Positions 49,849 to 58,163 of a stretch of DNA of 64,000 nucleotides are shown piece after piece; position 1 is the stretch's first letter, and each line of letters starts with the position of its first letter. Under the pieces are notes generated by a model. It was not told the DNA's origin. It searched no databases and saw only the letters and a list, made by a program, of their open reading frames with translations. The DNA comes from Candidatus Woesearchaeota archaeon (GTDB lineage: Archaea > Nanobdellota > Nanobdellia > Woesearchaeales > GW2011-AR4): the NCBI GenBank assembly GCA_016185755.1, contig JACPMX010000014.1, forward strand, positions 1 to 64,000, given 5' to 3'. The position numbers were made by a program, and so were the translations under genes.

Positions 49849-50736
49849 TTACCCTTTCATCTCAATTCCAGCCTCTTCTTCAAGCAGCTTCGCAATGCCT
49901 GCAAAATCTTGCTGGCCGAGGCCTTTCGCCATCGCATTCCTGAAAACTTTTGCAACTGCGGTGCTTAACGGAAGCTCAAGGCCAAGCTTTTGCATCTCAT
50001 TCATTGCAAATTCCACATCCTTGTTCATGAGCTCCAGCTTGAAATGGGGGGAAAAATCCCTATTGAGCACTTTGGGGATTTTAACAGAGCCTACGCCGCT
50101 TTTGGCTCCTGAGTTTTCAAATATCTCAATCATGCTAGCCAAAGGGACTCCGTTTTTAACCCCTAAAACTAATCCCTCAAAGCAGCTTTGCAGCATTAAT
50201 GCTTGGGTTAAATTCAATGCTATCTTTGCCCTCTGCCCGTATGTATTCGGGCCGCAGTAAACTACTTTCTTGCCCATTGCATTGAATACAGGCATGCATT
50301 CCTTCATAACATTTTCATCTCCACCAGCCATGAACAGGAGTGTCCCGGCTTCAGCAGCCATCTTGCTTCCCGTCATCGGCACATCAAGAAATTTTATGCC
50401 TTTTTTCCCGCATTTTTTTGCGATTTTGTCAGTCATTCCAACAGAGGTTGTGCTGCAGTCTACAAGTATCTTATCTTTGCCGAGCGCATCAAAAGCCCCA
50501 TCTGCTGAAAACAACACTTCATTGAGCGCTGAATCGTTTGCAACGCATGTTATTATGATATCGGAATTCTTGCATGCTTCTTTAGGAGAATTTGCTATGC
50601 TGAAATTTTTGTGATTTATTTTTCTAGCTTTTGATTTTGTCCTGTTGTAGCCTGCAACCTTGAACCCATTCTTGAGCAGGTTCTGCGCCATTCCATTTCC
50701 CATTGTCCCCAATCCTATAAATCCTATGCTTTTCAT
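49849..50736 (-). CDS. Beta-hydroxyacid dehydrogenase family oxidoreductase
   Basis: The 295-residue NAD(P)-binding enzyme has GFIGLGTMGNGMAQNL (5-20) as the Rossmann motif and DVPMTGSKMAAEAGTLLFMAGG as the substrate-binding segment. KIALNLTQALMLQ carries the conserved catalytic lysine. 3-Hydroxyisobutyrate dehydrogenase and glyoxylate/succinic semialdehyde reductases belong to this family; the substrate is open. It shares 4 bp with the upstream gene. Confidence 0.87.
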   Translation of the reverse strand: MKSIGFIGLGTMGNGMAQNLLKNGFKVAGYNRTKSKARKINHKNFSIANSPKEACKNSDIIITCVANDSALNEVLFSADGAFDALGKDKILVDCSTTSVGMTDKIAKKCGKKGIKFLDVPMTGSKMAAEAGTLLFMAGGDENVMKECMPVFNAMGKKVVYCGPNTYGQRAKIALNLTQALMLQSCFEGLVLGVKNGVPLASMIEIFENSGAKSGVGSVKIPKVLNRDFSPHFKLELMNKDVEFAMNEMQKLGLELPLSTAVAKVFRNAMAKGLGQQDFAGIAKLLEEEAGIEMKG

Positions 50737-51431
50737 TTCTTTTTCAATATTATGATATTGCCCCTTCCTTTTTTTATTTTTTCAACAATTCCATTATGCT
50801 CAAGCTCTGCTATCATCAGGCTTATCTTTGCCTCTGACAGCGGAATCTGCTTTCTTATTTCTTTTTGGGTTGTCCTTCCTCCTTCTTGCTTTATCACCTT
50901 GATAACTTGCTCGATATCCTCGCTTCCTGTTTCATTTTCCTGAGACTCAGCATTCGCTTCATCTTTTTTTCTTGTTTTCAAAAAATAAGCTATTCCCGCC
51001 GCTATTCCTGAAAAAAACAAAACAATGAATCCAAGCAGGAATATCTTGTCATTGCCGTTGTCTTCATCTATCACACTTCCGTTTACTTCAATTCCCGGAT
51101 CTTCAACTCCTTCATCGATATTGGGAAATAAGATTAGGTCAAGGACATAAGAGCCATCCTGCGCTATTGTTATATTCTCTTCAACAGAGGCCATGACTTC
51201 ATTTTTCTGCATAAGCTGGGCCTTTATTCTGTAGATGCCATTAGGCACATTAAAAGAATAAGTCCCGTTTTCAGCTACCTTGATTTGCTTTGGGCTGGTG
51301 TTTATCTCGACTTTCGCATTGTCTATTTTCCTGAGCGACAGGTCATAAACTGTCCCGTGGATTGTGGCAGCATTTGACAATCCTGCCAAAAACAGCATCA
51401 TGAAAAGAAATGCTAACGTGAATTTATGCAT
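50733..51431 (-). CDS. Membrane-tethered winged-helix regulator
   Basis: The 232-residue protein has a signal peptide (1-21) and an outside beta-sandwich resembling carboxypeptidase regulatory-like domains (IHGTVYDLSLRKIDNAKV, IYRIKAQL). One transmembrane helix (about 131-150) follows, then a cytoplasmic winged helix (GGRTTQKEIRKQIPLSEAKISLMIAELEHNGIVEK). The topology suggests an outside signal passed to DNA. It is separated by an intergenic gap from the surface-protein genes on the other strand. Confidence 0.7.
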   Translation of the reverse strand: MHKFTLAFLFMMLFLAGLSNAATIHGTVYDLSLRKIDNAKVEINTSPKQIKVAENGTYSFNVPNGIYRIKAQLMQKNEVMASVEENITIAQDGSYVLDLILFPNIDEGVEDPGIEVNGSVIDEDNGNDKIFLLGFIVLFFSGIAAGIAYFLKTRKKDEANAESQENETGSEDIEQVIKVIKQEGGRTTQKEIRKQIPLSEAKISLMIAELEHNGIVEKIKKGRGNIIILKKK

Positions 51432-51643
51432 GGCAGGGGTAAAATTTTCGCATATAAAAATTTATTGGAAAAAGAATAATCATTTTTAGTGGCTTTGAGG
51501 CCAAAAACCTAATATTCTTGCTTTTGATAAAAAAATAAAGCAAAATAAAGCTCCTTAAAGCTTCTAAGTATTTCATAAACCCTTCATTTTTTCCAGAAAT
51601 AAGTTTGCTTATAAACAAAATTGGCTATATCACTTTCAAAGAT

Positions 51644-51660
51644 TTGATTGAATGAATCAA
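51644..51660 (+). other. Small hairpin in the leader of the secreted protein gene
   Basis: TTGATT 51644-51649 and AATCAA 51655-51660 enclose GAATG. A CTTATAAAC box near 51609-51617 predicts a start near 51640, so the hairpin would cap the 5' end of a leadered mRNA. Confidence 0.3.
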
Positions 51661-51671
51661 TTATACAGCTC

Positions 51672-51679
51672 GGAGGTGA
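51672..51679 (+). promoter_or_regulatory. Strong Shine-Dalgarno that decides the start of the secreted protein gene
   Basis: GGAGGTGA 51672-51679, spaced 5 nt from ATG 51685, is a full-length match to the 16S 3' end. It selects ATG 51685 over an in-frame ATG at 51652. Confidence 0.65.
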
Positions 51680-51684
51680 GCGCA

Positions 51685-52692
51685 ATGAAAAAGGTTATTG
51701 CAGTTTTTATTGGACTGATGTTTTTGATGTCAACTGCTTTTGCTGCATCTGCGCAGGCAGAAGCCAAAAGCATGTCAACAGTTGACTTGAGGCTGAAGCA
51801 GGTTGGAGAGGCATTTAGCGACTTTGGCTTTAAAGTGAAGTCGGCATTGACATTTAATGATGAGTCCAGGCTTGAATTGCTGAAGGAAAGGAATGAAGAG
51901 CTTAATGCCCGTCAGCAAACATGGGTTGATGTAAAGCAGGATGCCATGGCAAGCTTCAACGGCAATATGACTTCAAAGCAAAAACAAAGCGTTCTGGCCA
52001 TACTGAAAGCAGAGCATGAATCATTGGTAGAGGACAGGCTTGAGTTGACTAGCGAAATCAAGCAAGTTCAGCTTGATGCAAAGGCTGAGAATAACGCAGA
52101 GCTTGAAGCAGAGGCTAATGCAGCAGCAGTGCCAATGGAGCATGGATTGCTTGGCATATTCGTTGACCTGGATTTGGGCAGCGAATTTGAAAGCGATGCT
52201 GAATTCAGCACAAAAGTTGAAAGCGAGGCAGAAGCAAAGGCTGTTGTGAAATCGAAGCTTGGCCTTGAAGGGGATAAAGTTCAAACTGTTGTAAAAGGCG
52301 GCACCACATTCTATATTGTGTCAGGTCAAGAGACAGAAACAAGCGGAGATTTCACCTTGACAAAGAGCTTTGATGTTTGGGTTAATTCAAACAGCGGATT
52401 GATAATGGCTGCTGACATGAATGTGCACATAGATTCAACAAGCACAATGCAAGCCAATGCATCCAAAACCATCCCTAACCCCAGGGGAATATTGGAGATT
52501 GGGATATTTTCTGATTCAGATGTGGAGGGCAGCGCAAGCGCAAGCGGAAGAACTAGCACAAATTCAGGCTCTGCTGGTGCAAGCGCAAGCTCCCAATCTT
52601 CAGCAAGTGTAACCTCTGAAGCTTCTGGATCAGGTTCTGGCGCAGGAGCATCCGCTGAGGCATCAGGCTCTGTTGGAGTGAGCATAAACTGA
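51685..52692 (+). CDS. Secreted Ala/Ser-rich protein (DUF5667-like)
   Basis: The 335-residue protein has a signal peptide (MKKVIAVFIGLMFLMSTAFA). A helical domain follows (about 30-140) of the kind annotated as DUF5667, then a beta-rich middle and a C-terminal low-complexity tail of Ser, Ala and Gly repeats (SASASGRTSTNSGSAGASAS region). The tail resembles flexible surface stalks. Translation is from a strong Shine-Dalgarno, unlike most genes here. It belongs to the surface-protein region at 50.7-56.4 kb. Confidence 0.65.
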   Translation: MKKVIAVFIGLMFLMSTAFAASAQAEAKSMSTVDLRLKQVGEAFSDFGFKVKSALTFNDESRLELLKERNEELNARQQTWVDVKQDAMASFNGNMTSKQKQSVLAILKAEHESLVEDRLELTSEIKQVQLDAKAENNAELEAEANAAAVPMEHGLLGIFVDLDLGSEFESDAEFSTKVESEAEAKAVVKSKLGLEGDKVQTVVKGGTTFYIVSGQETETSGDFTLTKSFDVWVNSNSGLIMAADMNVHIDSTSTMQANASKTIPNPRGILEIGIFSDSDVEGSASASGRTSTNSGSAGASASSQSSASVTSEASGSGSGAGASAEASGSVGVSIN

Positions 52693-52713
52693 TCTAGATA
52701 AGATGAGGTGAAA

Positions 52714-52857
52714 ATGAAAAACGAATATCCCCGGGAGGATGAGTCAGAAGATGATATGAGTATCTACTCAAGAGAGCTCAGGGAAATTTTGCTTGAGGAC
52801 GATGAATTAAGCCCCATGGAAGAGGCTTTCATGCAGGGCTATGATGAAGCGATATGA
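52714..52857 (+). CDS. Tiny acidic protein between surface-protein genes
   Basis: A 47-residue open frame with GAGGTG (52704-52710 region) just upstream of ATG 52714. It is strongly acidic (EDESEDDM, LEDDELSPMEEAF) with no cysteine or membrane segment. It follows the secreted protein gene by 21 nt and precedes a zinc-ribbon gene by 8 nt, so it is probably part of the same transcript. Function unknown. Confidence 0.5.
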   Translation: MKNEYPREDESEDDMSIYSRELREILLEDDELSPMEEAFMQGYDEAI

Positions 52858-52865
52858 GGTGTAGA

Positions 52866-52994
52866 ATGGGAACATGCATCCATTGCACGGAAGTCATAAA
52901 GAAGAATGGAGCTTACAGCTACCTTTGCAAAGATTGTGAGAAGGTGGTGAAAAAAGCCCAATCAGAAGAAAGGCAAACATATCTGGATGGCTGA
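52866..52994 (+). CDS. Tiny zinc-ribbon protein
   Basis: This 42-residue protein has CIHC (4-7) and CKDC (21-24), a complete four-cysteine ribbon, and a basic C-terminal helix. GAGGTG at 52856-52861 overlaps the stop of the preceding gene and serves as its ribosome site. Together with 52714-52857 it forms a small co-translated pair after the secreted protein gene. Confidence 0.55.
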   Translation: MGTCIHCTEVIKKNGAYSYLCKDCEKVVKKAQSEERQTYLDG

Positions 52995-53184
52995 TGATAA
53001 TTAAGATAAACTGAACGCTTTTTGCCAAAATACCCCAAAAACAGGTAATGTAAAGCAAAAAGAGGTGATATAAACTTTTGTAAAGTCTTAAAACATTTTA
53101 AAAGCTATTAAAATTAATAGATAAAAAAGTTTATTTATAAGCAAGATATATAAAAATAATACAATCAAATATAGGAGGACTAAA

Positions 53185-54663
53185 ATGAAAAAAATAATTG
53201 CATTTGCAATGATGGCAATTTTTGTTTTTAGCTTGATTCCGGTCGCTTTCGCAGAGGAGGGCACAGGAACGAGCGTAGACAGCAAGACTGAGATAAGGAT
53301 AAAAGAAGAATCAAGAGATGATGATACAAGGGTAAGAAATGAAATAAGAATTAAGGAAGAGGTAAAAGATGACAAAGCCGAGGCAAGAGTAGAAACAAGA
53401 ACCAAGGGCGAAATAAGAGTCCGGTCTGTTGACAGGCTCAAAAACCTTAGGCAGGAGCATAGGGTTAAGATAGAGGGCTTGAGCAGGGAAAGATTTGATA
53501 AGATTTCTAATCTAAGCAGTGAAAGGCTGGAGAAGATTGCAGAGCTTGACAAGAGGCAGATAGAGCATTTGGCAGGCCTTAATATAAAAAATCTCGAAAA
53601 AATAGCAGAATTGAAAAAAGAGAGGCTTGAAAGGATATCTAACTTAAGCGAGGAGAAGCTTGAGAGGCTTTCAGAGCTTGAGAAAGAAAAGCTTGAGAAA
53701 ATCGCAGATTTGAATGAAGCAGAGATTGAAAAAGTTTCTGCACTCAACAGGGCAAGAATGAAAGAACTTGCAAAGCTTGGCCATGAAAGGCTGAAATTGG
53801 AATTGAAAGCTGTCCATATTATAAAGGTCAAAAATGCAGATGACCTCAATAGGAGAGACATTTCTGAGTCAAGGCTAGTCCAGTTCAGGGAGAGATTTGA
53901 AAATGCAAAGGACGAATTCGACGAGGCCAAGGATGAATTAAAAGAGGCAAGGGAAAGGCTCAAGATAGCAAAAGAAAAAAGAGATGACAATGCAACTTTA
54001 GAGGAAGCAAAGGATTATCTCCTGCACTCGGCAGATGCCCTGATAAGCCATCTTGAAAAGATAAAGGCAAAGGTTCAGGAAAGCAAGAATATAGGAAATA
54101 ATACTGAAGCAAGGATTGTGGCAGAAATAGATGCCCAGATAGCCGAAATCAACCAGATAAAGGCAGATGTGCAGGCATCAACAACCAAAGATCAGGTTAA
54201 GGAAGCTGCAAAAAAGCTGCAGGATAAATGGAAAAGGCTGAAGCACTTGATAAGGCTCCATGCGGAAAGGGTTGTCTCGGCAAGAGTTGAAGGGATTGTC
54301 AATCAGGGCCTTGTGATGGAAAAGAGGCTTGACAATGTTTTGGCAAAGGCAAAAGAAAAAGGAATAGAAATCAATGTGACTGCTGACGTAAGCGCTTTCA
54401 GCGAAAAAATAGCAGTTGCTAAAGACAAATATACCCAGGCACAGGCAAAATTGAATGCCGTAATTGAGCTTAAGGCAGGAAATGCAACTGAAGAACAGAT
54501 TAAAACAGCTGCTGACGAGGCAAAAGCATTGCTTAAGGAATCAAGAGATGCCATAAAAGAGGCTCACGGCATCCTCAAGGTAATCGTAAGGAAAATCAAG
54601 GAGGCAATGCCTGAAGCCGACATTTCATCCGATGTTGAAGTAGAAATAGAATCCGCCGCTTAA
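53185..54663 (+). CDS. Secreted coiled-coil protein with hendecad repeats
   Basis: The 492-residue protein has a signal peptide (1-23) and a charged N-terminal stretch with EIRIKEE repeats. Ten tandem 11-residue units then run from residue 99 to 208, pattern L-x-x-E-R-L-E-K-I-A-E (examples LSSERLEKIAE, LEKEKLEKIAD), a hendecad coiled coil. Long helical segments follow. GGAGG before ATG 53185 is a strong ribosome site. It is likely a surface or pseudomurein-like spacer protein; I recognise no named family. Confidence 0.7.
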   Translation: MKKIIAFAMMAIFVFSLIPVAFAEEGTGTSVDSKTEIRIKEESRDDDTRVRNEIRIKEEVKDDKAEARVETRTKGEIRVRSVDRLKNLRQEHRVKIEGLSRERFDKISNLSSERLEKIAELDKRQIEHLAGLNIKNLEKIAELKKERLERISNLSEEKLERLSELEKEKLEKIADLNEAEIEKVSALNRARMKELAKLGHERLKLELKAVHIIKVKNADDLNRRDISESRLVQFRERFENAKDEFDEAKDELKEARERLKIAKEKRDDNATLEEAKDYLLHSADALISHLEKIKAKVQESKNIGNNTEARIVAEIDAQIAEINQIKADVQASTTKDQVKEAAKKLQDKWKRLKHLIRLHAERVVSARVEGIVNQGLVMEKRLDNVLAKAKEKGIEINVTADVSAFSEKIAVAKDKYTQAQAKLNAVIELKAGNATEEQIKTAADEAKALLKESRDAIKEAHGILKVIVRKIKEAMPEADISSDVEVEIESAA

Positions 54664-54758
54664 ATTGGAAATATATGCTTAATTGGCAGAAATGTTTAAA
54701 AAAACTGCCAAAAGCATATGTTAATATAGAAAATAAAATTTTATGTGGGGTGTAATCC

Positions 54759-56111
54759 ATGAAAAAAATGCATGTGTTAGTCTTGACCATAGTTTTGTTT
54801 GTAATATCAGCCTGCGCGCAGCAAGTGAGCGTTGATGATGGCCAAACTGGCACTCAAGCCCAATCTCAGGAAGGAAGGGCTGTCTTCACAATAACTGATG
54901 CAGCTGCAAATATGGGAAGCGTGAGCAGCGTAAAAGTCACTGTTGACAGCATAAAGGTGCATAGCGCCCAAGAAGGCTGGGTTGATGTTTCTTCAACAGC
55001 AAAAACTTATGATTTATTGCAGCTAAAGGCGCAGGGAACTCAAGCTTTATTGGCTGATGTGCAGCTGGAAGAAGGCACATATGACCAGGTAAGGCTTGAT
55101 GTATCAAATGTAGTTGTGACCGATGCCAACGGCCAGCAGGAGGCAAAATTGCCCTCTGGCGAACTGAAAATTGTTGGAAATCTTGTAGTTGACGCAAACT
55201 CGACATCGACAGCAACATTCGATTTCATAGCAGATGAATCGCTGCACATGACTGGAAATGGCAAGTACATAATGGCTCCTGTTGTGCAGCTTGAAACAAG
55301 GGAAGATGCTGATGTAGATGTTGAGAGCAATAACAAAGTGGAAATAGAAGGCGGAAAAGTCAGCACAAGAGTAAAGGTTGGAATGGATATAAAGGGAAAT
55401 GTAGGGATAGGATTGAACATTCCGTCAAACGCCGACATTTTGATTGATAATTCAGGCTCCATAAGCGTTGGAAGCGCTTCTGCAAAAGCCAAGGGAAACG
55501 CGATTTTTGCTATAACTGATGCAGCTGCAAATATGGGGAGCGTTACAAGCGTTAAAGTAACAGTCGACAAATTGGCAGTCCATAGCGATGCGCAGGGATG
55601 GGTTAATATCTCAATAAGCCCGCAAACATTTGATTTGCTTGAGCTGAATGCAAAAAGCACAAATGAGCTCATTGCAGATGTAAGCCTTGAGCCTGGAACC
55701 TACAACCAGTTAAGGCTGGACATTTCCAAGGTCATGGTTACAGACGCTTCAGGAGAGCAGGAGGCAAAGCTTCCGTCAAATGAGCTGAAAATTTTCGGCA
55801 CTCTTGTTGTAGGCGCAAATTCAACCTCAACAGCAACATTCGATTTCATAGCGAATGAGTCATTGCACGTCACAGGAAACGGAAAATACGTGATGGCTCC
55901 TGTAGTAAAGCTGGAGACAAAGGAAAATGCCAATGTTTCTGTGAAGAGCGATAACACAGTTGAGATCAAAGGCGGAAACCTCAAGACAAGCGTAAGGGTT
56001 GGCATGGATGAAAACGGCAATGTCGGGGTTGGAAGGAAGATATCCTCAGACTCGGAAGTTTCGATAGAATCAAACAAGATAAAAGTAAAAGCAAAAGTGA
56101 TGATAGGCTGA
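54759..56111 (+). CDS. Lipoprotein with tandem duplicated DUF4382 domains
   Basis: The 450-residue protein has a lipobox (ISAC, with Cys19 as first mature residue) and two DUF4382 domains (about 41-210 and 248-420). Each contains FTITDAAANMGSV or FAITDAAANMGSV, EGTYDQVRLDVS or PGTYNQLRLDIS, and GKYIMAPVV or GKYVMAPVV. The two copies are very similar in DNA as well, so the duplication is fairly recent. It is presumably exposed on the outer face of the membrane. GGGGTG precedes the ATG. Confidence 0.8.
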   Translation: MKKMHVLVLTIVLFVISACAQQVSVDDGQTGTQAQSQEGRAVFTITDAAANMGSVSSVKVTVDSIKVHSAQEGWVDVSSTAKTYDLLQLKAQGTQALLADVQLEEGTYDQVRLDVSNVVVTDANGQQEAKLPSGELKIVGNLVVDANSTSTATFDFIADESLHMTGNGKYIMAPVVQLETREDADVDVESNNKVEIEGGKVSTRVKVGMDIKGNVGIGLNIPSNADILIDNSGSISVGSASAKAKGNAIFAITDAAANMGSVTSVKVTVDKLAVHSDAQGWVNISISPQTFDLLELNAKSTNELIADVSLEPGTYNQLRLDISKVMVTDASGEQEAKLPSNELKIFGTLVVGANSTSTATFDFIANESLHVTGNGKYVMAPVVKLETKENANVSVKSDNTVEIKGGNLKTSVRVGMDENGNVGVGRKISSDSEVSIESNKIKVKAKVMIG

Positions 56112-56118
56112 CAAAAAA

Positions 56119-56129
56119 GTTTATATATT
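56119..56129 (+). promoter_or_regulatory. TATA box of the small lipoprotein gene
   Basis: GTTTATATATT is centred near 56124, 26 nt before ATG 56150, so the mRNA is leaderless. Confidence 0.5.
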
Positions 56130-56149
56130 AGTAGCCTATATGCCTTTTC

Positions 56150-56368
56150 ATGAAAAAAGTGATACTGCCGGTTTTGATTTTTTTGATTATTTCCATCGCT
56201 GCATGCCAGCCCGCTAAAGAAGTGAAAGAAGCTCCAAAAGGAACGACAGGAGATGCTGCTGCTGATTCCAGCAGTGATCTGGGCAGCGCTGATGATGTTG
56301 AAAAAGACCTTGATTCCAGCGAGCTCAACGAGCTTGACTCAGGTTTTAATGACGTGCAAAGTATTTGA
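56150..56368 (+). CDS. Small acidic lipoprotein
   Basis: The 72-residue protein has a signal peptide with lipobox IAAC (Cys19) and a short mature part rich in Asp, Glu and Ser (DVEKDLDSSELNELDSGF). No domain is recognisable. It closes the surface-protein region and precedes rtcA on the same strand. Confidence 0.6.
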   Translation: MKKVILPVLIFLIISIAACQPAKEVKEAPKGTTGDAAADSSSDLGSADDVEKDLDSSELNELDSGFNDVQSI

Positions 56369-56408
56369 TTGATAGGTTTTTTATATTATATTTGATTTCT
56401 TTTTATTT

Positions 56409-57506
56409 ATGATTAGTATTAACGGAAACTGGGGCGAAGCTGGCGGCCAGATTTGCAGGACAGCACTTGCCCTCTCCACAATAACCCAAAAGCCTTTTGA
56501 AATCCATGATATAAGGAAGGGAAGGAAAGATTCTGGGCTGAAGAGCCAGCACCTTTATTGCGTTAAATCATTAAAGGAATTGTGCAATGCAGTTGCAGAA
56601 GGAGATGAATTGGGATCATTGTCATTAAAGTACTATCCTAAAAAGTTGGTTGCAAAAAACCTTGACATTAATATAGAGACAGCAGGCTCCATAACTTTAT
56701 TGCTTCAGGCCCTGCTTTTGCCGGCAATGTTTGTTTCAAAGCCGATCACAATAACCGCTCTTGGCGGCACTGACACAAAATGGAGCATGCCATTTGATTA
56801 TTTCAGCAATGTTCTGCTGCCTCAGCTTCAGAGGTTTGCCAAAATCGAGGCAAAATTGCTGAAAAGGGGATACTATCCCAAAGGAAACGGAAAAGCAGAG
56901 ATTAAAATAAGCCCAAAATTCAGGTTAAGCGATTTTCCAGGCTTTGATGAATTTCACGGGCAATTAAAACAAAATGTGCCAAAATATGACTTAACAGGGC
57001 AGCATCACTTAATCCAGATAAAAGGCGTCTCCCACGCTTCCAAAGATTTGCAAAATGCAAGAGTTGCAGAAAGGCAGGCGCATTCAGCACAGGCAGTTTT
57101 GGGCAAAAAGTTCAGTGTTCCGGTAAAAATAAGCTCTGAATACCGGGACACTTTGTCAACAGGCTCCGGCATTACTTTATGGGCAATATTCTCAAAAAGC
57201 AATGAAGACATTGACGAAACTAATCCGATAAGAATGGGATCTGACGCCCTTGGCGAGCAGGGAAAAAAGGCAGAGATTGTCGGGGAAGAGGCGGCAAGGA
57301 ATTTAATAAGCGAGATTGAAAGCAAGGCTCCTGTTGACAGATATCTTGCAGACCAGCTCCTGCCTTTCATGGCGTTGGCCGGCAATTCAAAAATCAAAAT
57401 CTCTGAAATCACAAATCACTGCAGGACTAACATTTACACTATACATCAGTTTATGGGGGAGATTTTTAAGATTGACGAGGAAAACAGGATAATATCAGTT
57501 AAATAA
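56409..57506 (+). CDS. rtcA: RNA 3'-terminal phosphate cyclase
   Basis: RtcA turns an RNA 3'-phosphate into a 2',3'-cyclic phosphate using ATP. The 365-residue protein has GNWGEAGGQICRTALALSTITQKPF (5-29), the typical N-terminal loop, RKGRKDSGLKSQH and a HxxxxxP-like segment in the later TGSGITLWAIF region. Length and the conserved GEGGxxxR-like GEAGGQICR fit. Ligase RtcB is not in the window, but tRNA intron removal would produce the phosphate ends it might act on. Confidence 0.88.
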   Translation: MISINGNWGEAGGQICRTALALSTITQKPFEIHDIRKGRKDSGLKSQHLYCVKSLKELCNAVAEGDELGSLSLKYYPKKLVAKNLDINIETAGSITLLLQALLLPAMFVSKPITITALGGTDTKWSMPFDYFSNVLLPQLQRFAKIEAKLLKRGYYPKGNGKAEIKISPKFRLSDFPGFDEFHGQLKQNVPKYDLTGQHHLIQIKGVSHASKDLQNARVAERQAHSAQAVLGKKFSVPVKISSEYRDTLSTGSGITLWAIFSKSNEDIDETNPIRMGSDALGEQGKKAEIVGEEAARNLISEIESKAPVDRYLADQLLPFMALAGNSKIKISEITNHCRTNIYTIHQFMGEIFKIDEENRIISVK

Positions 57507-57654
57507 GTTAAGGCTTTAGAAGCGGCCACAGGTCATGTTTCTTTCAGAGGTCGCCTTTCAGAGTTTTTAAAATATGTTATCTCAATGCGCCAAAACAAAT
57601 TCATAAATCAAAACAACAACCTTTTTAAATAAAATTCTTATCCCAAGAGCCAAT

Positions 57655-57831
57655 ATGGCGGAAAACCATGCGGTATGCAACTCGTGCAAGAAGAGGATTT
57701 CAAACACAATAGGCTCCACAAGATTCATGTGCCCGAAGTGCGCAAAGGTTGAGATTGTAAGGTGCAATCATTGCAGGCAGATAGCTGCCAAGTACAAGTG
57801 CAGTTCTTGCGGGTTTGAAGGCCCAAATTAA
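57655..57831 (+). CDS. Small double zinc-finger protein (HVO_2753-like)
   Basis: The 58-residue protein has four CxxC pairs: CNSC, CPKC, CNHC and CSSC, ending in CGFEGPN. This is the pattern of the small archaeal HVO_2753-type zinc-finger family. TTTTTAAATA near 57623-57632 is 26 nt upstream of ATG 57655, predicting a leaderless mRNA. It is followed by aEF1B with a 1-bp gap, the conserved pairing with the translation factor gene. Confidence 0.75.
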   Translation: MAENHAVCNSCKKRISNTIGSTRFMCPKCAKVEIVRCNHCRQIAAKYKCSSCGFEGPN

Positions 57832-57832
57832 T

Positions 57833-58111
57833 ATGGCAAGGGTAGTTGTTTCTCTTAGGATAATGCCTAACAGCCCGTCAGTTGATTTGTCCAGGCTGGA
57901 ATCCCAGGCAAAAAAAGAGATTGTCAGGTTCTGCAGCTCAGAAGAGTTCAAGGCAAGCATAGAGCCGATAGCATTCGGATTAAAGGCCCTGAACCTTTTG
58001 TTTGTCATGGAAGAAAGCATAGGCACGACAGAGAAGCTCGAGAAGGCGATTGCAGAGCTTGAAGGCGTCGAGTCTGTTGAAGTTACTGATGTGAGAAGGG
58101 CTGTTGGCTGA
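57833..58111 (+). CDS. ef1b: Translation elongation factor 1-beta (aEF1B)
   Basis: aEF1B exchanges GDP for GTP on EF1A. The 92-residue protein is an alpha-beta plait with VVSLRIMPNSPSVDLSRLE, EPIAFGLKALNLLFVMEES and GVESVEVTDVRRAVG, all archaeal-EF1B signatures. ATG 57833 is chosen as the only start that leaves the typical MARVVVSLRIMP start and lies one base after the stop of the zinc-finger gene. Confidence 0.92.
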   Translation: MARVVVSLRIMPNSPSVDLSRLESQAKKEIVRFCSSEEFKASIEPIAFGLKALNLLFVMEESIGTTEKLEKAIAELEGVESVEVTDVRRAVG

Positions 58112-58163
58112 GTAATTTTTTGATTTTTTCTTATTTAGGTTCGTTAATGGTTTTTGATTAACT

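Noticed and set aside
51652-51684. ATG 51652 as start of the secreted protein.
   Set aside because: A strong GGAGGTGA lies 5 nt before ATG 51685, which also gives a clean signal peptide.
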